From Candidatus Bathyarchaeota archaeon BA1 (GTDB lineage: Archaea; Thermoproteota; Bathyarchaeia; Bathyarchaeales; Bathyarchaeaceae), in assembly GCA_001399805.1 (NCBI GenBank), contig LIHJ01000056.1, forward strand, positions 1-23,641: DNA of 23,641 bases. Direction: 5' to 3'. The position numbers and the translations under genes were made by a program. Below are positions 1 through 7,001 of this stretch, piece by piece. The notes beneath the pieces are model-generated. The model ran no database searches. It was not told where the DNA came from and saw only the letters and a program-made list of their open reading frames with translations. The stretch's first letter is position 1; each line of letters begins with the position of its first letter.

Positions 1-357
1 GAAAACGGCAGCCTGCGTAAATACGTCTTTGGCGTTAAGCAATAGTAGAACCTTTTGCACAGACTCATCGAACTCCTGCTTATCCACCTTCTCCGTTTCT
101 GCGGTTTCCTGCTGCAGAGGCTCCACTTCAAACCAGTTGTCGAAAATATCATGCGCCACAGCAAACACTATCCTATGGGCTACAGGCTCACGCTTCAAAG
201 CAAAAGTAATGTTGGCAACCGTTATAGGCTGACCGAACTCAGCGCCCAAACCCGTGTAAGTCCGCTGTATCTCAGTCTGAGTTTTGGTTGGCGCGGAGTG
301 AAGCCCGAAAAGCTTAGCAACTGTTGCCTGTGCAACATTTTTCAGCCTAGCAGCCAT
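1..357 (-). CDS. Phage portal-like protein (DUF1073 type), 5' part only
   Basis: An open frame starts at ATG 357 and runs without a stop off the left edge, giving 119 residues. It begins MAARLKNVAQATVAKLF and contains FALKREPVAHRIVFAVAHDI followed by FDNWFEVEP. A basic N-terminus followed by a stretch where the chain 'lives' on paired helices (pattern R-x-P-x-A-x-x-I-V near residue 60) resembles the start of DUF1073-type phage portal proteins, which form the DNA-entry ring of tailed-virus capsids. A GGAGG motif lies 7 nt before the ATG, and the start overlaps the stop of a small upstream ORF by 11 nt, as in packed viral modules. The family call rests on one motif-level resemblance. The codons look well kept, so it need not be degraded. 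Confidence 0.5.
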   Translation of the reverse strand, partial: MAARLKNVAQATVAKLFGLHSAPTKTQTEIQRTYTGLGAEFGQPITVANITFALKREPVAHRIVFAVAHDIFDNWFEVEPLQQETAETEKVDKQEFDESVQKVLLLLNAKDVFTQAAVF

Positions 358-493
358 GCTTCTCAGCCTCCGTCCTGGCTTCTTGGAGAATTTGGCGGAT
401 CACGTCTTGAATGCTACGGGCTCGCCGTCTTTTCTGTTCCTTCAGAAGCCACTCATATAAGCTGGGGTCAACGCTCTGCTGGAAAATAGGCAA
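347..493 (-). CDS. Small basic helical protein upstream of the portal-like gene
   Basis: This is a frame of about 48 codons from TTG 493 to TAG 347-349. The product contains SVDPSLYEWLLKEQKRRRA followed by SIQDVIRQILQEARTEAEKH. It is basic in the middle and helical, of the size and style of ribbon-helix-helix or other small DNA-binding proteins, but no signature motif is decisive. Its stop overlaps the ATG of the portal-like gene, so the two are probably translated together. The start is uncertain: the frame stays open upstream and TTG 493 is only the most plausible initiator. Confidence 0.35.
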   Translation of the reverse strand: MPIFQQSVDPSLYEWLLKEQKRRRARSIQDVIRQILQEARTEAEKHGC

Positions 494-550
494 ACATCCA
501 ACACCAACAACATTGTTGCGCCGCAGAAATAAAGCAATTTCTTGAATTGC

Positions 551-766
551 ACTTCAAATTTGAACTCTAACTCAAATTCAGCCTCAACAGAGGGAACGGG
601 TTATGGCAGAGACCACACCTTAGAGATAGTCGTAGTAAAAACCAATGGAGTTTCAGTGGGCTTAGCCTACATAGTGAGCTAAGGAAACATAACGGCAACA
701 ATCATATGGTTCGCCGTAACAACGCGTGTAACAGCAGGACTAAGCTACTACAAAGAAAAAGAATAG
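551..766 (+). pseudogene. Degraded small membrane-protein ORF
   Basis: One plus-strand frame reads like protein across this gap. It has an Asn/Ser-rich start, then STEGTGYGRDHTLEIVVVKT, GVSVGLAYIVS, an in-frame TAA at 680-682, then GNITATIIWFAVTTRV, GLSYYKEKE and a TAG at 764-766. The last part looks like a transmembrane segment with a charged tail. No start codon fits, so this is probably the 3' end of a decayed gene. A perfect 12-bp palindrome, TTCAAATTTGAA, lies at 553-564 near its left limit. No family is recognised, and the rest of 490-777 shows nothing else I can support. Confidence 0.25.
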
Positions 767-777
767 GTTCTTGTTAT

Positions 778-1614
778 CTAGGCTTTAATGAATCCTTTGC
801 CTTTCTTGAGTTTTAGTGTGAAGCTGTGTTTTCCGGCCTTTGTAATGTATTCTCTGAATTGTGTGTCACAGTCGCATGAATAGGCTTCGACTGTAAATTG
901 TCCATATTTCCATGTTTTCTTTGGTTTATCCTGCTCTTTTTTGCAGTTAGGACATTTGACCATGATCCTAAGCAGAGCATTCTTAACAAAAGGATCTACC
1001 TTATTTATTACGGCATCAAACCTCTCAGATGGAATCTTCTTTAGCTCCTGCTGAAGTTCCTTGAAAGCCTCATGCTTAGCGAAATTTTTATTTTCAAATC
1101 TTCCGAGCAATATGTTTAATATGTCTTCAAATGTGGGGCTATCGTCTCTCAGATAAAGGGTTCTCACCACATTTTGAAATGTTCTGTTTAGGCTTGGACC
1201 CCAATATCGCCTTCCAAAAATCCTCTTCATAAGCTCAACTATTTGTCCAATGATTCTTTCAGCGAGCATAGCTCTTTCATACTCATCTCGATAAGGAGGA
1301 AGCTCGAAGGGGTTAAGGCTGAACCTAACTTTCAAAGGATCGAGAAAGATCATGTCATTAATTCTTTCGGGCAAGCATTCAACTAAATCATAGGCCATAT
1401 CTCCGTGAGGATCTATGACATGAACACAATATCCCTTCTCCTGAGCTATCATGTTAACGAGCAGGGAGGTCTTCCCTGTCCCAGATGAGCCAATCATGTA
1501 GATGTGCCTCGTGAGGTCTGCTAAAGAAATGCCCGCATACTCAACACCTTTCCTGTAATGCCTCAGAAAGCCGCGCGCGAGAGACCAACCTCTCACCTTT
1601 AGCAAGATGCCCAC
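778..1614 (-). CDS. Truncated HerA/TraD-type ATPase fused to a small zinc-ribbon protein
   Basis: The 278-residue product has two unlike parts. Residues 1-216 look like the front of a HerA/TraD/VirB4-type DNA-pumping ATPase: Walker A GSSGTGKTS at 42-50 and VIDPHGD at about 66-72, the strand that follows Walker A in this family. The usual Walker B, sensor and arginine-finger regions are missing, so the ATPase is cut to less than half length and is probably inactive. From Met218 (codon at 963-961) the chain becomes a basic domain with CPNC at 221-224 and CDC at 250-252, ending in LKLKKGKGFIKA. Met218 is preceded by an AGGAT-like ribosome-binding site, so the zinc-ribbon part (778-963) may be an originally separate 61-residue gene. 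The 5' end overlaps an NrfD-like fragment. Confidence 0.6.
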   Translation of the reverse strand: MGILLKVRGWSLARGFLRHYRKGVEYAGISLADLTRHIYMIGSSGTGKTSLLVNMIAQEKGYCVHVIDPHGDMAYDLVECLPERINDMIFLDPLKVRFSLNPFELPPYRDEYERAMLAERIIGQIVELMKRIFGRRYWGPSLNRTFQNVVRTLYLRDDSPTFEDILNILLGRFENKNFAKHEAFKELQQELKKIPSERFDAVINKVDPFVKNALLRIMVKCPNCKKEQDKPKKTWKYGQFTVEAYSCDCDTQFREYITKAGKHSFTLKLKKGKGFIKA

Positions 1615-1812
1615 CTACCAACACTAGGGGCACAAGCGAACCCACAATGAAACGCATCCAGAGAAACGGGCTCAATCCACCAAAGAGCAGCTCGTCCACC
1701 GAAACCTCAGGCACGCCATGGAGATGACCAAGATAGGCAAATGCAGAAACACATGGACGATGATAGCTACTAAGGCAGAAGCCCTCATAAACCGACTAAC
1801 CTCCCTACTCAC
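1541..1812 (-). pseudogene. NrfD/PsrC-like membrane subunit, internal fragment
   Basis: Reading from GTG 1812 (or ATG 1788) and adding one T to the T3 run at 1739-1741 gives a continuous frame containing ALVAIIVHVFLHFAYLGHL, VPEVSVDELLFGGLSPF and FLWMRFIVGSLVPLVLVGG. The pattern of a Gly-rich turn, then 'SPFLWMRFIVGSLVPL', resembles the late transmembrane helices of NrfD/PsrC, the quinone-reactive membrane subunit of polysulfide and nitrite reductase-type complexes. Without the added base the frame stops early. The fragment ends at TGA 1541-1543, inside the N-terminus of the ATPase ORF, so the junction between the two is a recombination scar. The assignment is moderately supported by hydrophobic pattern only. 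Confidence 0.4.
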
Positions 1813-1925
1813 AAAACACACCCTAAAAAATGGCAAACCCTAAAACAAGATGCAAACAACTTTTTTAACATCCCAACACACCTTATCGGGTTGTAGTAAA
1901 ATACTCCGCATCAAGGTGACGGAAA

Positions 1926-2858
1926 ATGGAACATTGGGACTTAATCATCATCGGAGCGGGACCAGCTGGGATCACAGCTGGAATTTACGGCGCTCGCAGC
2001 GGGCTTAAAACCCTAATCCTTGAGGAGAAAACCCCGGGCGGCGCCGCCGCGGAATCCCCCTTGATTGAGAACTATCCGGGATTCCCAGCGATCAGTGGGG
2101 GCGAGTTGATCAAGAAAATGGTTGAACACTGCCAAAAATTCAGGGTAACGATCAACGAATTGGAAGCGGTTGTTGAGCTCGACCTCAAGGGTGAGGGAAA
2201 GATCGTGAAAACAGATAGAGCCTCCTACATGGCTTCAGCAGTCATCATGGCCTCGGGCTGTCATTATAGAGAGCTTGGGGCCACAGGCGAAAACGAGTTT
2301 CGAGGGAGGGGGGTCAGCTACTGCGCTGTCTGTGACGGCGCCTTCTTCAAAGGAAAACGAGTAATTGTGGTGGGCGGTGGAAACTCTGCGGCAGTCTCCG
2401 CCATATACCTATCCAACCTAGCCTCTGATGTTAAGCTGGCTCATAGGAGGGACCAATTGAGAGCGGAGGAGGCCCTCGTGAAGGATTTGCAAGAACGGAA
2501 AGTGGAGTTTTTATGGAACACAGAGATCAAAGAGATCAAGGGAGACATCAAAGTAAAGAGCGTCGTCATATTCAACAACAAGACAGGCGAAATTAAAGAA
2601 ATTGAGGCAGACGGCATATTCGTTCAAGTCGGCGAGGTGCCCAACAGCCAAATCGCCAAAGCGGCTGGGGTTCAGGTGGATAAGGACGGGTACATCATCG
2701 TGGATGCTCGTCAGAGAACCAATGTCCACGGTGTGTACGCCGCTGGCGATGTGACCACGGGACCCGTGAAACAGATTGGAACGGCTGTTGGACAAGCCAT
2801 TGTGGCGGCCACCGAAGCGTTCGGTTACATCAAACGACCTTATTACTACAAGGCCTAA
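1926..2858 (+). CDS. trxB: Thioredoxin reductase, FAD/NAD(P)H dependent
   Basis: The 310-residue flavoprotein is close to the usual 310-320 of low-molecular-weight thioredoxin reductases, which pass electrons from NAD(P)H through FAD to a redox-active Cys pair and on to thioredoxin. The FAD-binding IGAGPAGITAG is at residues 9-19. The catalytic motif CAVC (in SYCAVCDGAFF) lies about 40% along the chain. A second dinucleotide fold has VVGGGNSA followed by AHRRDQLRA; the HRRD with a later Arg usually indicates NADPH preference. The FAD-ribose motif AAGDVTTGP is near the C-terminus. A GGTGA ribosome-binding site precedes ATG 1926, with a T-run and AT-rich region upstream. It is first in a run with HdrCBA, 13 nt before the HdrC start, which suggests that it feeds or draws electrons at the heterodisulfide reductase. 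Confidence 0.93.
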   Translation: MEHWDLIIIGAGPAGITAGIYGARSGLKTLILEEKTPGGAAAESPLIENYPGFPAISGGELIKKMVEHCQKFRVTINELEAVVELDLKGEGKIVKTDRASYMASAVIMASGCHYRELGATGENEFRGRGVSYCAVCDGAFFKGKRVIVVGGGNSAAVSAIYLSNLASDVKLAHRRDQLRAEEALVKDLQERKVEFLWNTEIKEIKGDIKVKSVVIFNNKTGEIKEIEADGIFVQVGEVPNSQIAKAAGVQVDKDGYIIVDARQRTNVHGVYAAGDVTTGPVKQIGTAVGQAIVAATEAFGYIKRPYYYKA

Positions 2859-2871
2859 CCGGTGGGAATGC

Positions 2872-3389
2872 GTGATAACAAAACGGGACCTAAAATTCAG
2901 AGGGGAGGTTCTCTTAACCCTTGGAGGAGAAACTTTACAACGTTGTCATCAATGTGGATCCTGCACGGGGGCTGCCCAACAGCCGCCCTCACCAGCTTTC
3001 GGGTCAGAGTGATAATCCATAAAACCCTGCTTGTGTTGAGGGAAGTTGTGCTGTCTGGCCGGGACATTTGGCTATGCACGGTTTGCTACACCTGCCAAGA
3101 ACGATGCCCCACCGGCGTCGATATAACAGAACTCATGATGGCCCTAAGAAACTTGGCGTCCAAAGCCGACTATGCGCCTAACCCCTTTAAGGCTGTTGTG
3201 AAATCCCTCTATGAAACTGGGCATGAGTTTCCCTTCACTGGATTCACGAGAAGGTTGAGAAGCCAGGTGGGCTTGGACGAAAGGCCTCCCTTGGCAATCA
3301 ACACGCCCGAGGCGTTGAAAGAGGTTCAGAAACTGATGGAGATGGTTGGTGTGAATCGCTATTGGAAATCAAGCAGGGTGGAACAATGA
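2872..3389 (+). CDS. hdrC: Heterodisulfide reductase subunit C, frameshifted in a G-run
   Basis: HdrC carries two [4Fe-4S] clusters linking HdrA to the catalytic subunit HdrB. The first motif, RCHQCGSCTG, is read in the frame starting at GTG 2872 (ribosome-binding site GGTGGGAA). The matching CP and the rest of the protein are in the next frame: CPTAALTSFRVRVII, then IWLCTVCYTCQERCPTGVDI, the second motif. The switch falls on the G5 run at 2967-2971; a sixth G would give ..CTGGCP.. and one frame of about 172 residues. The gene is therefore either a sequencing contraction or a recent mutation. Selection for an intact protein is suggested by well-kept sequence on both sides. An ATG at 2862 opens only the second frame and would lose the first cluster motif. 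The stop overlaps the HdrB ATG (ATGA). Confidence 0.85.
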
Positions 3390-4246
3390 AGGAATACGCG
3401 CTGTTTGTCTGTTGCCTCATACCCGCCAGGCTCCCTGGTCTCGAAGCCATCTCCATCAAGGTCTTGGAAAGATTTGGGGTGCAGACAAGGCCTATGAGAG
3501 GTGCTTCGTGCTGCCCCGACCCAGTTGTGATGAGGTCCCTCGATTATAAGGCTTGGCTGGTCATCGCCGCCAGAAATCTCTCCATCGCTGAGGAGATGAG
3601 GTCCGACGTTTTAACGTTGTGTAGCGGATGCTTCTCCACCCTCGGCAAGGCGAACAAGGTTCTCAAGGAAGACCAGCACTTAAGGAATGAGGTGGACAAG
3701 TGCTTGTCCGAGATTGGTAGGGGCTTCCTCGGCACGATAAACGTGAGGCATGTGGCAGAAGTTATTCGTGACCTTGGACCAGAAATCATAGGGCGGCAGT
3801 TGCAGAAACCTCTAAAGGCGTGGAAGGCGGCGGCCCAGCACGGCTGCCACCTGGTGAGGCCCAGCGACGTGCTTCATGTGGATGACCCAAATAGGCCAAC
3901 CATCCTCGACCAGATTGTGAGTTGGGTTGGGGCAACGCCAGTGGACTATATGCAGAAGATGTTGTGTTGCGGTGTGGGGATAAGGGCCCTCGACCCCGAC
4001 ACAAATCTCATCATACTGAGGGAGAGGCTGGCCAGTATAAGGGAGGCGGGGGCCAACTGCATCGTTACTCCCTGTCCCTTCTGCTTCATCCAATTTGACA
4101 TGGGGCAGAGGGAGGTGAACCGAAAGTTTAATGAAAGTTACGCGTTTCCCGTATTCTACATAACCGAACTGCTGGGGTTAGCGGTCGGCTTCACGCCCGA
4201 AGAAGTCGGGCTTCAATTTCACACAACCCAGATAAAGGAGGTTTAG
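3386..4246 (+). CDS. hdrB: Heterodisulfide reductase subunit B
   Basis: HdrB is the catalytic subunit that reduces disulfides (CoM-S-S-CoB in methanogens, an unknown disulfide elsewhere) on non-cubane [4Fe-4S] clusters held by CCG domains. This 286-residue chain has the expected landmarks: FVCCLIPARLPGLE at the start, ASCCPDP at about residues 41-47, LCSGCFSTLG, QHGCHLVRPSDV, MLCCGVGIRAL and TPCPFCFIQFD. Start ATG 3386 has a GGGTGG ribosome-binding site, overlaps the HdrC stop and gives the canonical N-terminus; an upstream start at 3362 would add eight unrelated residues. HdrA follows after 4 nt. The second CCG motif has VGIRAL where many family members have a Gly-rich AGGGV stretch. The physiological disulfide cannot be told from sequence. 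Confidence 0.92.
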   Translation: MKEYALFVCCLIPARLPGLEAISIKVLERFGVQTRPMRGASCCPDPVVMRSLDYKAWLVIAARNLSIAEEMRSDVLTLCSGCFSTLGKANKVLKEDQHLRNEVDKCLSEIGRGFLGTINVRHVAEVIRDLGPEIIGRQLQKPLKAWKAAAQHGCHLVRPSDVLHVDDPNRPTILDQIVSWVGATPVDYMQKMLCCGVGIRALDPDTNLIILRERLASIREAGANCIVTPCPFCFIQFDMGQREVNRKFNESYAFPVFYITELLGLAVGFTPEEVGLQFHTTQIKEV

Positions 4247-4250
4247 GTAA

Positions 4251-6029
4251 ATGCGAAAGGATGAAAAAAGGGTTGGCGTCTTCATCTGCCACTGTGGAAA
4301 GAACATCGCTGGCGGAGTAGACATCAACGCACTCGTAAAGCATGCCAAGCAACTGGAAGGTGTGGTATTCGTTACCGACAATCGATTCGTTTGCTCCGAG
4401 GAGGGGCAAGCCCTCATTCAAAACGCTGTCAAAGAACACAGCTTGAATAGAGTTGTTGTGGTTGCGTGTGACCCCACCCTGCATACGGTGACCTTCCAAC
4501 GGTGTGGAGAGAGGGCTGGAATCGACCCCGCATTCACCGAACTTATCGATGTCAGGAAGTGGACCATGCCTGGAAGCCCGCAGAAGGTTGGTCTGCACGA
4601 GGCGCTGGAAAACTCAAGGAGGCTGATTGAGCAGACGGTTAAGAGGGTACGACTGAAGCGGGCAATTCCCCAGGTGGAGGTGAAGGTTGAGCCCTCGATT
4701 CTTGTTATTGGAGGCGGAATAGCGGGGGTCGAGGCATCCTTAGACTTGGCGGATAAGGGTTACAAGGTTTTCCTTGTGGAGCGCCTGCCCACCATCGGAG
4801 GAAAAATGGCTCTACTCTACAAGGTCTTCCCAACCAACGACTGCGCACCCTGCATCCTTGCACCAAAAACCGCCTACGCCAACATGCACCCCAACATCAC
4901 CTTGATCACCAACTCAGAGGTAACAGATGTTCGGGGGCATGTGGGCAACTTCCAAGTCAAGGTCCTCAAAAACCCACGCTATGTGGATGAGAAGAGGTGC
5001 ACGGGCGATGGGGTTTGCGTTGAGAAATGCCCAGCTAGGACGCCCGATGAGTACTCGGCAGGTATGGGCCAACGCAAGGCCATTTATATCCCGTTTCCGC
5101 AAGCGATCCCTCGAAAGGCGACAATTGATGCGGAGCATTGTCTATACGTCCAAAAGGGCATCTGTCGAGTTTGTGAGAAAGTTTGTCCGACCGCTGCCAT
5201 CAACCTCGAGGAAACGCCCGAAATGATCGAACTGAAAGTGGGCGCAGTCATCGTTGCGACGGGCTTCGAGGAATATGACCCCTCAAAGAAGAGGGAATAT
5301 GGGTATGGGCTCTACCGAAACGTCATCACCCAGTTCCAATTGGCGAGGCTGTTGGACATCGATGGACCCACAAAAGGGGAACTTCTAAGACCCTCAGATG
5401 GCAAGGAGCCGGAAACCATCCTGATGATTCAGTGCGTGGGCTCGAGGGATGAGAAGGCCAACATGTACTGCTCCACAGTTTGTTGCATGTATGCGCTGAA
5501 GCACGCCCAGATCATCAAGGAGATGGTTCTCCACGATGCAGAGATCTACATCTGCTACACGGACATGCGAACCCCTGGGAAGGGCTTTGAGGAATACTAT
5601 AAACAAACGAGAGACCTAGGCATCACATTCATCCGTGGAAAACCCAGCGAAATCATGGAGGACCCAAAAACAAAAAATCTCCTTGTGGCTGTGGAAGACA
5701 CCCTACTTGGCGAGCCCGTGACGTTGGAGGCAGACTTAGTGGTGTTGTCTTGCGCGATAGTCCCATCTCAAGGTACGAAGCGGCTCGCTGAAATGTTACG
5801 CATAGAGTTGGATGAAAACGGCTTCTTCAAGGAGGCTCATCCCAAGCTTCGACCCGTGGAAACCAATGTTCGTGGAGTGTACATCTGCGGATGTGCGCAA
5901 GGACCCAAGGACATCCCCGACGCCATCGTTCAGGCGAAAGCCGCGGCTTCTTGCGCCGACAGCGAGTTAAGAAAAGGGAAAGTCATGCTTCCAGAGCACC
6001 TGACCCGAATTTATAAATCTAGTGGCTAG
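4251..6029 (+). CDS. hdrA: Heterodisulfide reductase subunit A, short form
   Basis: HdrA is the flavin-containing hub of heterodisulfide reductase, where electron bifurcation occurs. The 592 residues show the N-terminal domain (GVFICHCGKNIAGGVD), the FAD fold ILVIGGGIAGVEASLDLAD, the conserved TNDCAPCILAPK cluster/selenocysteine-position motif, and an insertion ferredoxin domain with CTGDGVCVEKCP and CLYVQKGICRVCEKVCP. Two points are odd. In CTGDGVCVEKCP the usual second Cys is Asp, so this site would need Asp ligation, hold a [3Fe-4S] cluster or be empty. The chain also stops after the second FAD motif (VYICGCAQGPKDIPDA), so the C-terminal ferredoxin domain of about 650-residue HdrA proteins is absent. 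The stop lies where a recombinase remnant begins, so truncation by insertion is possible. A GGAGG ribosome-binding site precedes ATG 4251. Confidence 0.92.
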   Translation: MRKDEKRVGVFICHCGKNIAGGVDINALVKHAKQLEGVVFVTDNRFVCSEEGQALIQNAVKEHSLNRVVVVACDPTLHTVTFQRCGERAGIDPAFTELIDVRKWTMPGSPQKVGLHEALENSRRLIEQTVKRVRLKRAIPQVEVKVEPSILVIGGGIAGVEASLDLADKGYKVFLVERLPTIGGKMALLYKVFPTNDCAPCILAPKTAYANMHPNITLITNSEVTDVRGHVGNFQVKVLKNPRYVDEKRCTGDGVCVEKCPARTPDEYSAGMGQRKAIYIPFPQAIPRKATIDAEHCLYVQKGICRVCEKVCPTAAINLEETPEMIELKVGAVIVATGFEEYDPSKKREYGYGLYRNVITQFQLARLLDIDGPTKGELLRPSDGKEPETILMIQCVGSRDEKANMYCSTVCCMYALKHAQIIKEMVLHDAEIYICYTDMRTPGKGFEEYYKQTRDLGITFIRGKPSEIMEDPKTKNLLVAVEDTLLGEPVTLEADLVVLSCAIVPSQGTKRLAEMLRIELDENGFFKEAHPKLRPVETNVRGVYICGCAQGPKDIPDAIVQAKAAASCADSELRKGKVMLPEHLTRIYKSSG

Positions 6030-6038
6030 GTCCACTAG
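6019..6038. terminator. Perfect inverted repeat at the hdrA stop codon
   Basis: Seven-base arms CTAGTGG (6019-6025) and CCACTAG (6032-6038) flank a 6-nt loop. The left arm covers the last codons of hdrA, whose TAG is in the loop, and the stop of the opposing recombinase remnant. Such a hairpin between converging genes could end transcription or stabilise the mRNA. No T-run follows, so an intrinsic terminator of bacterial type is not shown. Confidence 0.4.
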
Positions 6039-6389
6039 CGTTTAATAGCTCCTTTCGCAACATTTCGCGTAGTGCTTGACTTAGCTGATGCAGGTGATCT
6101 TCTTCGCGTTCAAGGGTGAGGCATATGTTCTCCAAGGTTTGGCTAAGGCCTTTTACTGATAATTTGCTCTGGATCCATCCCCCAAGCTCTGATGATCTCT
6201 TTAAGCATGTCGAGGCGTCCCACTTTAGTCTTCGGTCGAATGGATAGCCCTGAGGCCGCGTATATGTTGCGGAGGAATTCCACTCCCTTCATTTGGATGT
6301 CGTGATAGGTGCTGATGGTGCCCCATCATGTATTCAATGTAGTCAGCTGGCAACTCCCAAAGCGGCGAGTTGAGTTCAGAAATACTTAC
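6019..6389 (-). pseudogene. Tyrosine recombinase/integrase, C-terminal remnant
   Basis: Three minus-strand frames join into the end of an archaeal integrase. The pieces, in order, are SPLWELPADYIEYMMGH; then ISTYHDIQMKGVEFLRNIY, SGLSIRPKTK and IIRAWGMDPEQII; then KALAKPWRTYASPL; then EREEDHLHQLSQALREMLRK, ending at TAG 6019-6021. The GH followed by STYHD resembles the box II His and nucleophilic Tyr of this family. The last two frame changes are repaired by one base each, at the T4 run 6151-6154 (plus strand) and at 6112-6116. The first needs two extra bases or one fewer. A stop at 6390-6392 blocks extension upstream, so the N-terminal two-thirds, with the catalytic Arg, are gone. It marks an old integration next to hdrA. 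Confidence 0.6.
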
Positions 6390-6472
6390 CTATGCTTGGA
6401 CGCAGAGGCTATATCTTCGATTAGTCTTAGGTTTAATTAATCCCGCTTTAACATATAAGTCAAAATACTATC

Positions 6473-6480
6473 TTTATATA
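6473..6480 (+). promoter_or_regulatory. TATA box for the IscU-like gene
   Basis: TTTATATA lies in an AT-rich stretch, 43 nt before ATG 6523. With the usual archaeal spacing the transcript would start near 6503 and have a leader of about 20 nt, which fits the lack of a good ribosome-binding site at this gene. Confidence 0.5.
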
Positions 6481-6522
6481 TGTGAACTCACTTCAACGAA
6501 ACATTAGAGCGCGCTAATTGGG

Positions 6523-6939
6523 ATGGCCATGAGCGGTGAAAGGGGGCTGGTGGAGCTGCTGAGGAGGGCTGGTTATCCTGAAAAGGCCATAGACTATTAC
6601 GTAAGGAAGGTGAACGTTGGGGTGATTGAGGGTGCGGATGCCGACGACGCCTTCACAGGCCTCTGCGGGGACAGCATGCGTGTCTACCTGAGGGTTGAGG
6701 ACGATGTGATAAGGGACGCGAAGTTTCAGGCGATAGGTTGCGCGGGCGCCTTCGCATCCGGCTCCACCATCACAGAGATGGTTAAGGGAAAGACCCTGGA
6801 AGAGGCCAAGAATATAACGGAGCGGGATGTTTTAAAGGATTTAGAGGGGCTCCCAGGGCCTAAACTCCACTGCGCCCGCCTGGCCGTAGACGCCCTCAGA
6901 AAATCCATCGAGAGCTATGCACGCGTGCAGCAATCTTAA
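6523..6939 (+). CDS. IscU/NifU-type Fe-S cluster scaffold
   Basis: The 138-residue protein has the size and all three cluster-binding cysteines of IscU/NifU-N scaffolds, on which [2Fe-2S] and [4Fe-4S] clusters are built before transfer to client proteins. Cys48 is in GLCGDSM, Cys73 in IGCAGAFASGS and Cys117 in LHCARLAVDAL. The lead-in RKVNVGVIEGADADDAFTG is also typical. The Asp after the first Cys, needed for cluster release, is kept. Starts at ATG 6523 or ATG 6529 are both possible; neither has a clear ribosome-binding site. No IscS or SufBC gene is in the window, so the sulfur donor lies elsewhere. Its position just after an Hdr operon fits a demand for Fe-S clusters, though no shared transcript is shown. 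Confidence 0.88.
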   Translation: MAMSGERGLVELLRRAGYPEKAIDYYVRKVNVGVIEGADADDAFTGLCGDSMRVYLRVEDDVIRDAKFQAIGCAGAFASGSTITEMVKGKTLEEAKNITERDVLKDLEGLPGPKLHCARLAVDALRKSIESYARVQQS

Positions 6940-7001
6940 AAGAGTGCTATAAAGGGTCTTAGGAACAAAACTGCAGGGTTCAGGATTCAAACCCATCGCT
7001 G

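Noticed and set aside
55..489. 144-codon plus-strand ORF at the left edge
   Set aside because: It is the antisense shadow of the portal-like gene and the small upstream ORF on the minus strand, whose products are far more protein-like and have ribosome-binding sites.
2967..2971. Programmed ribosomal frameshift in hdrC
   Set aside because: The same kind of one-base loss occurs in many unrelated genes here and no pseudoknot or slippery heptamer is evident, so sequencing contraction is the simpler reading.
2776..3012. 78-codon ORF overlapping trxB and hdrC
   Set aside because: Its early part is an out-of-frame reading of trxB. Only the last part, with RCHQCGSCTG, is real, and it is the first segment of the frameshifted hdrC.
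4191..4598. 135-codon minus-strand ORF under hdrA
   Set aside because: Antisense to well-supported hdrB/hdrA coding sequence and without motifs.
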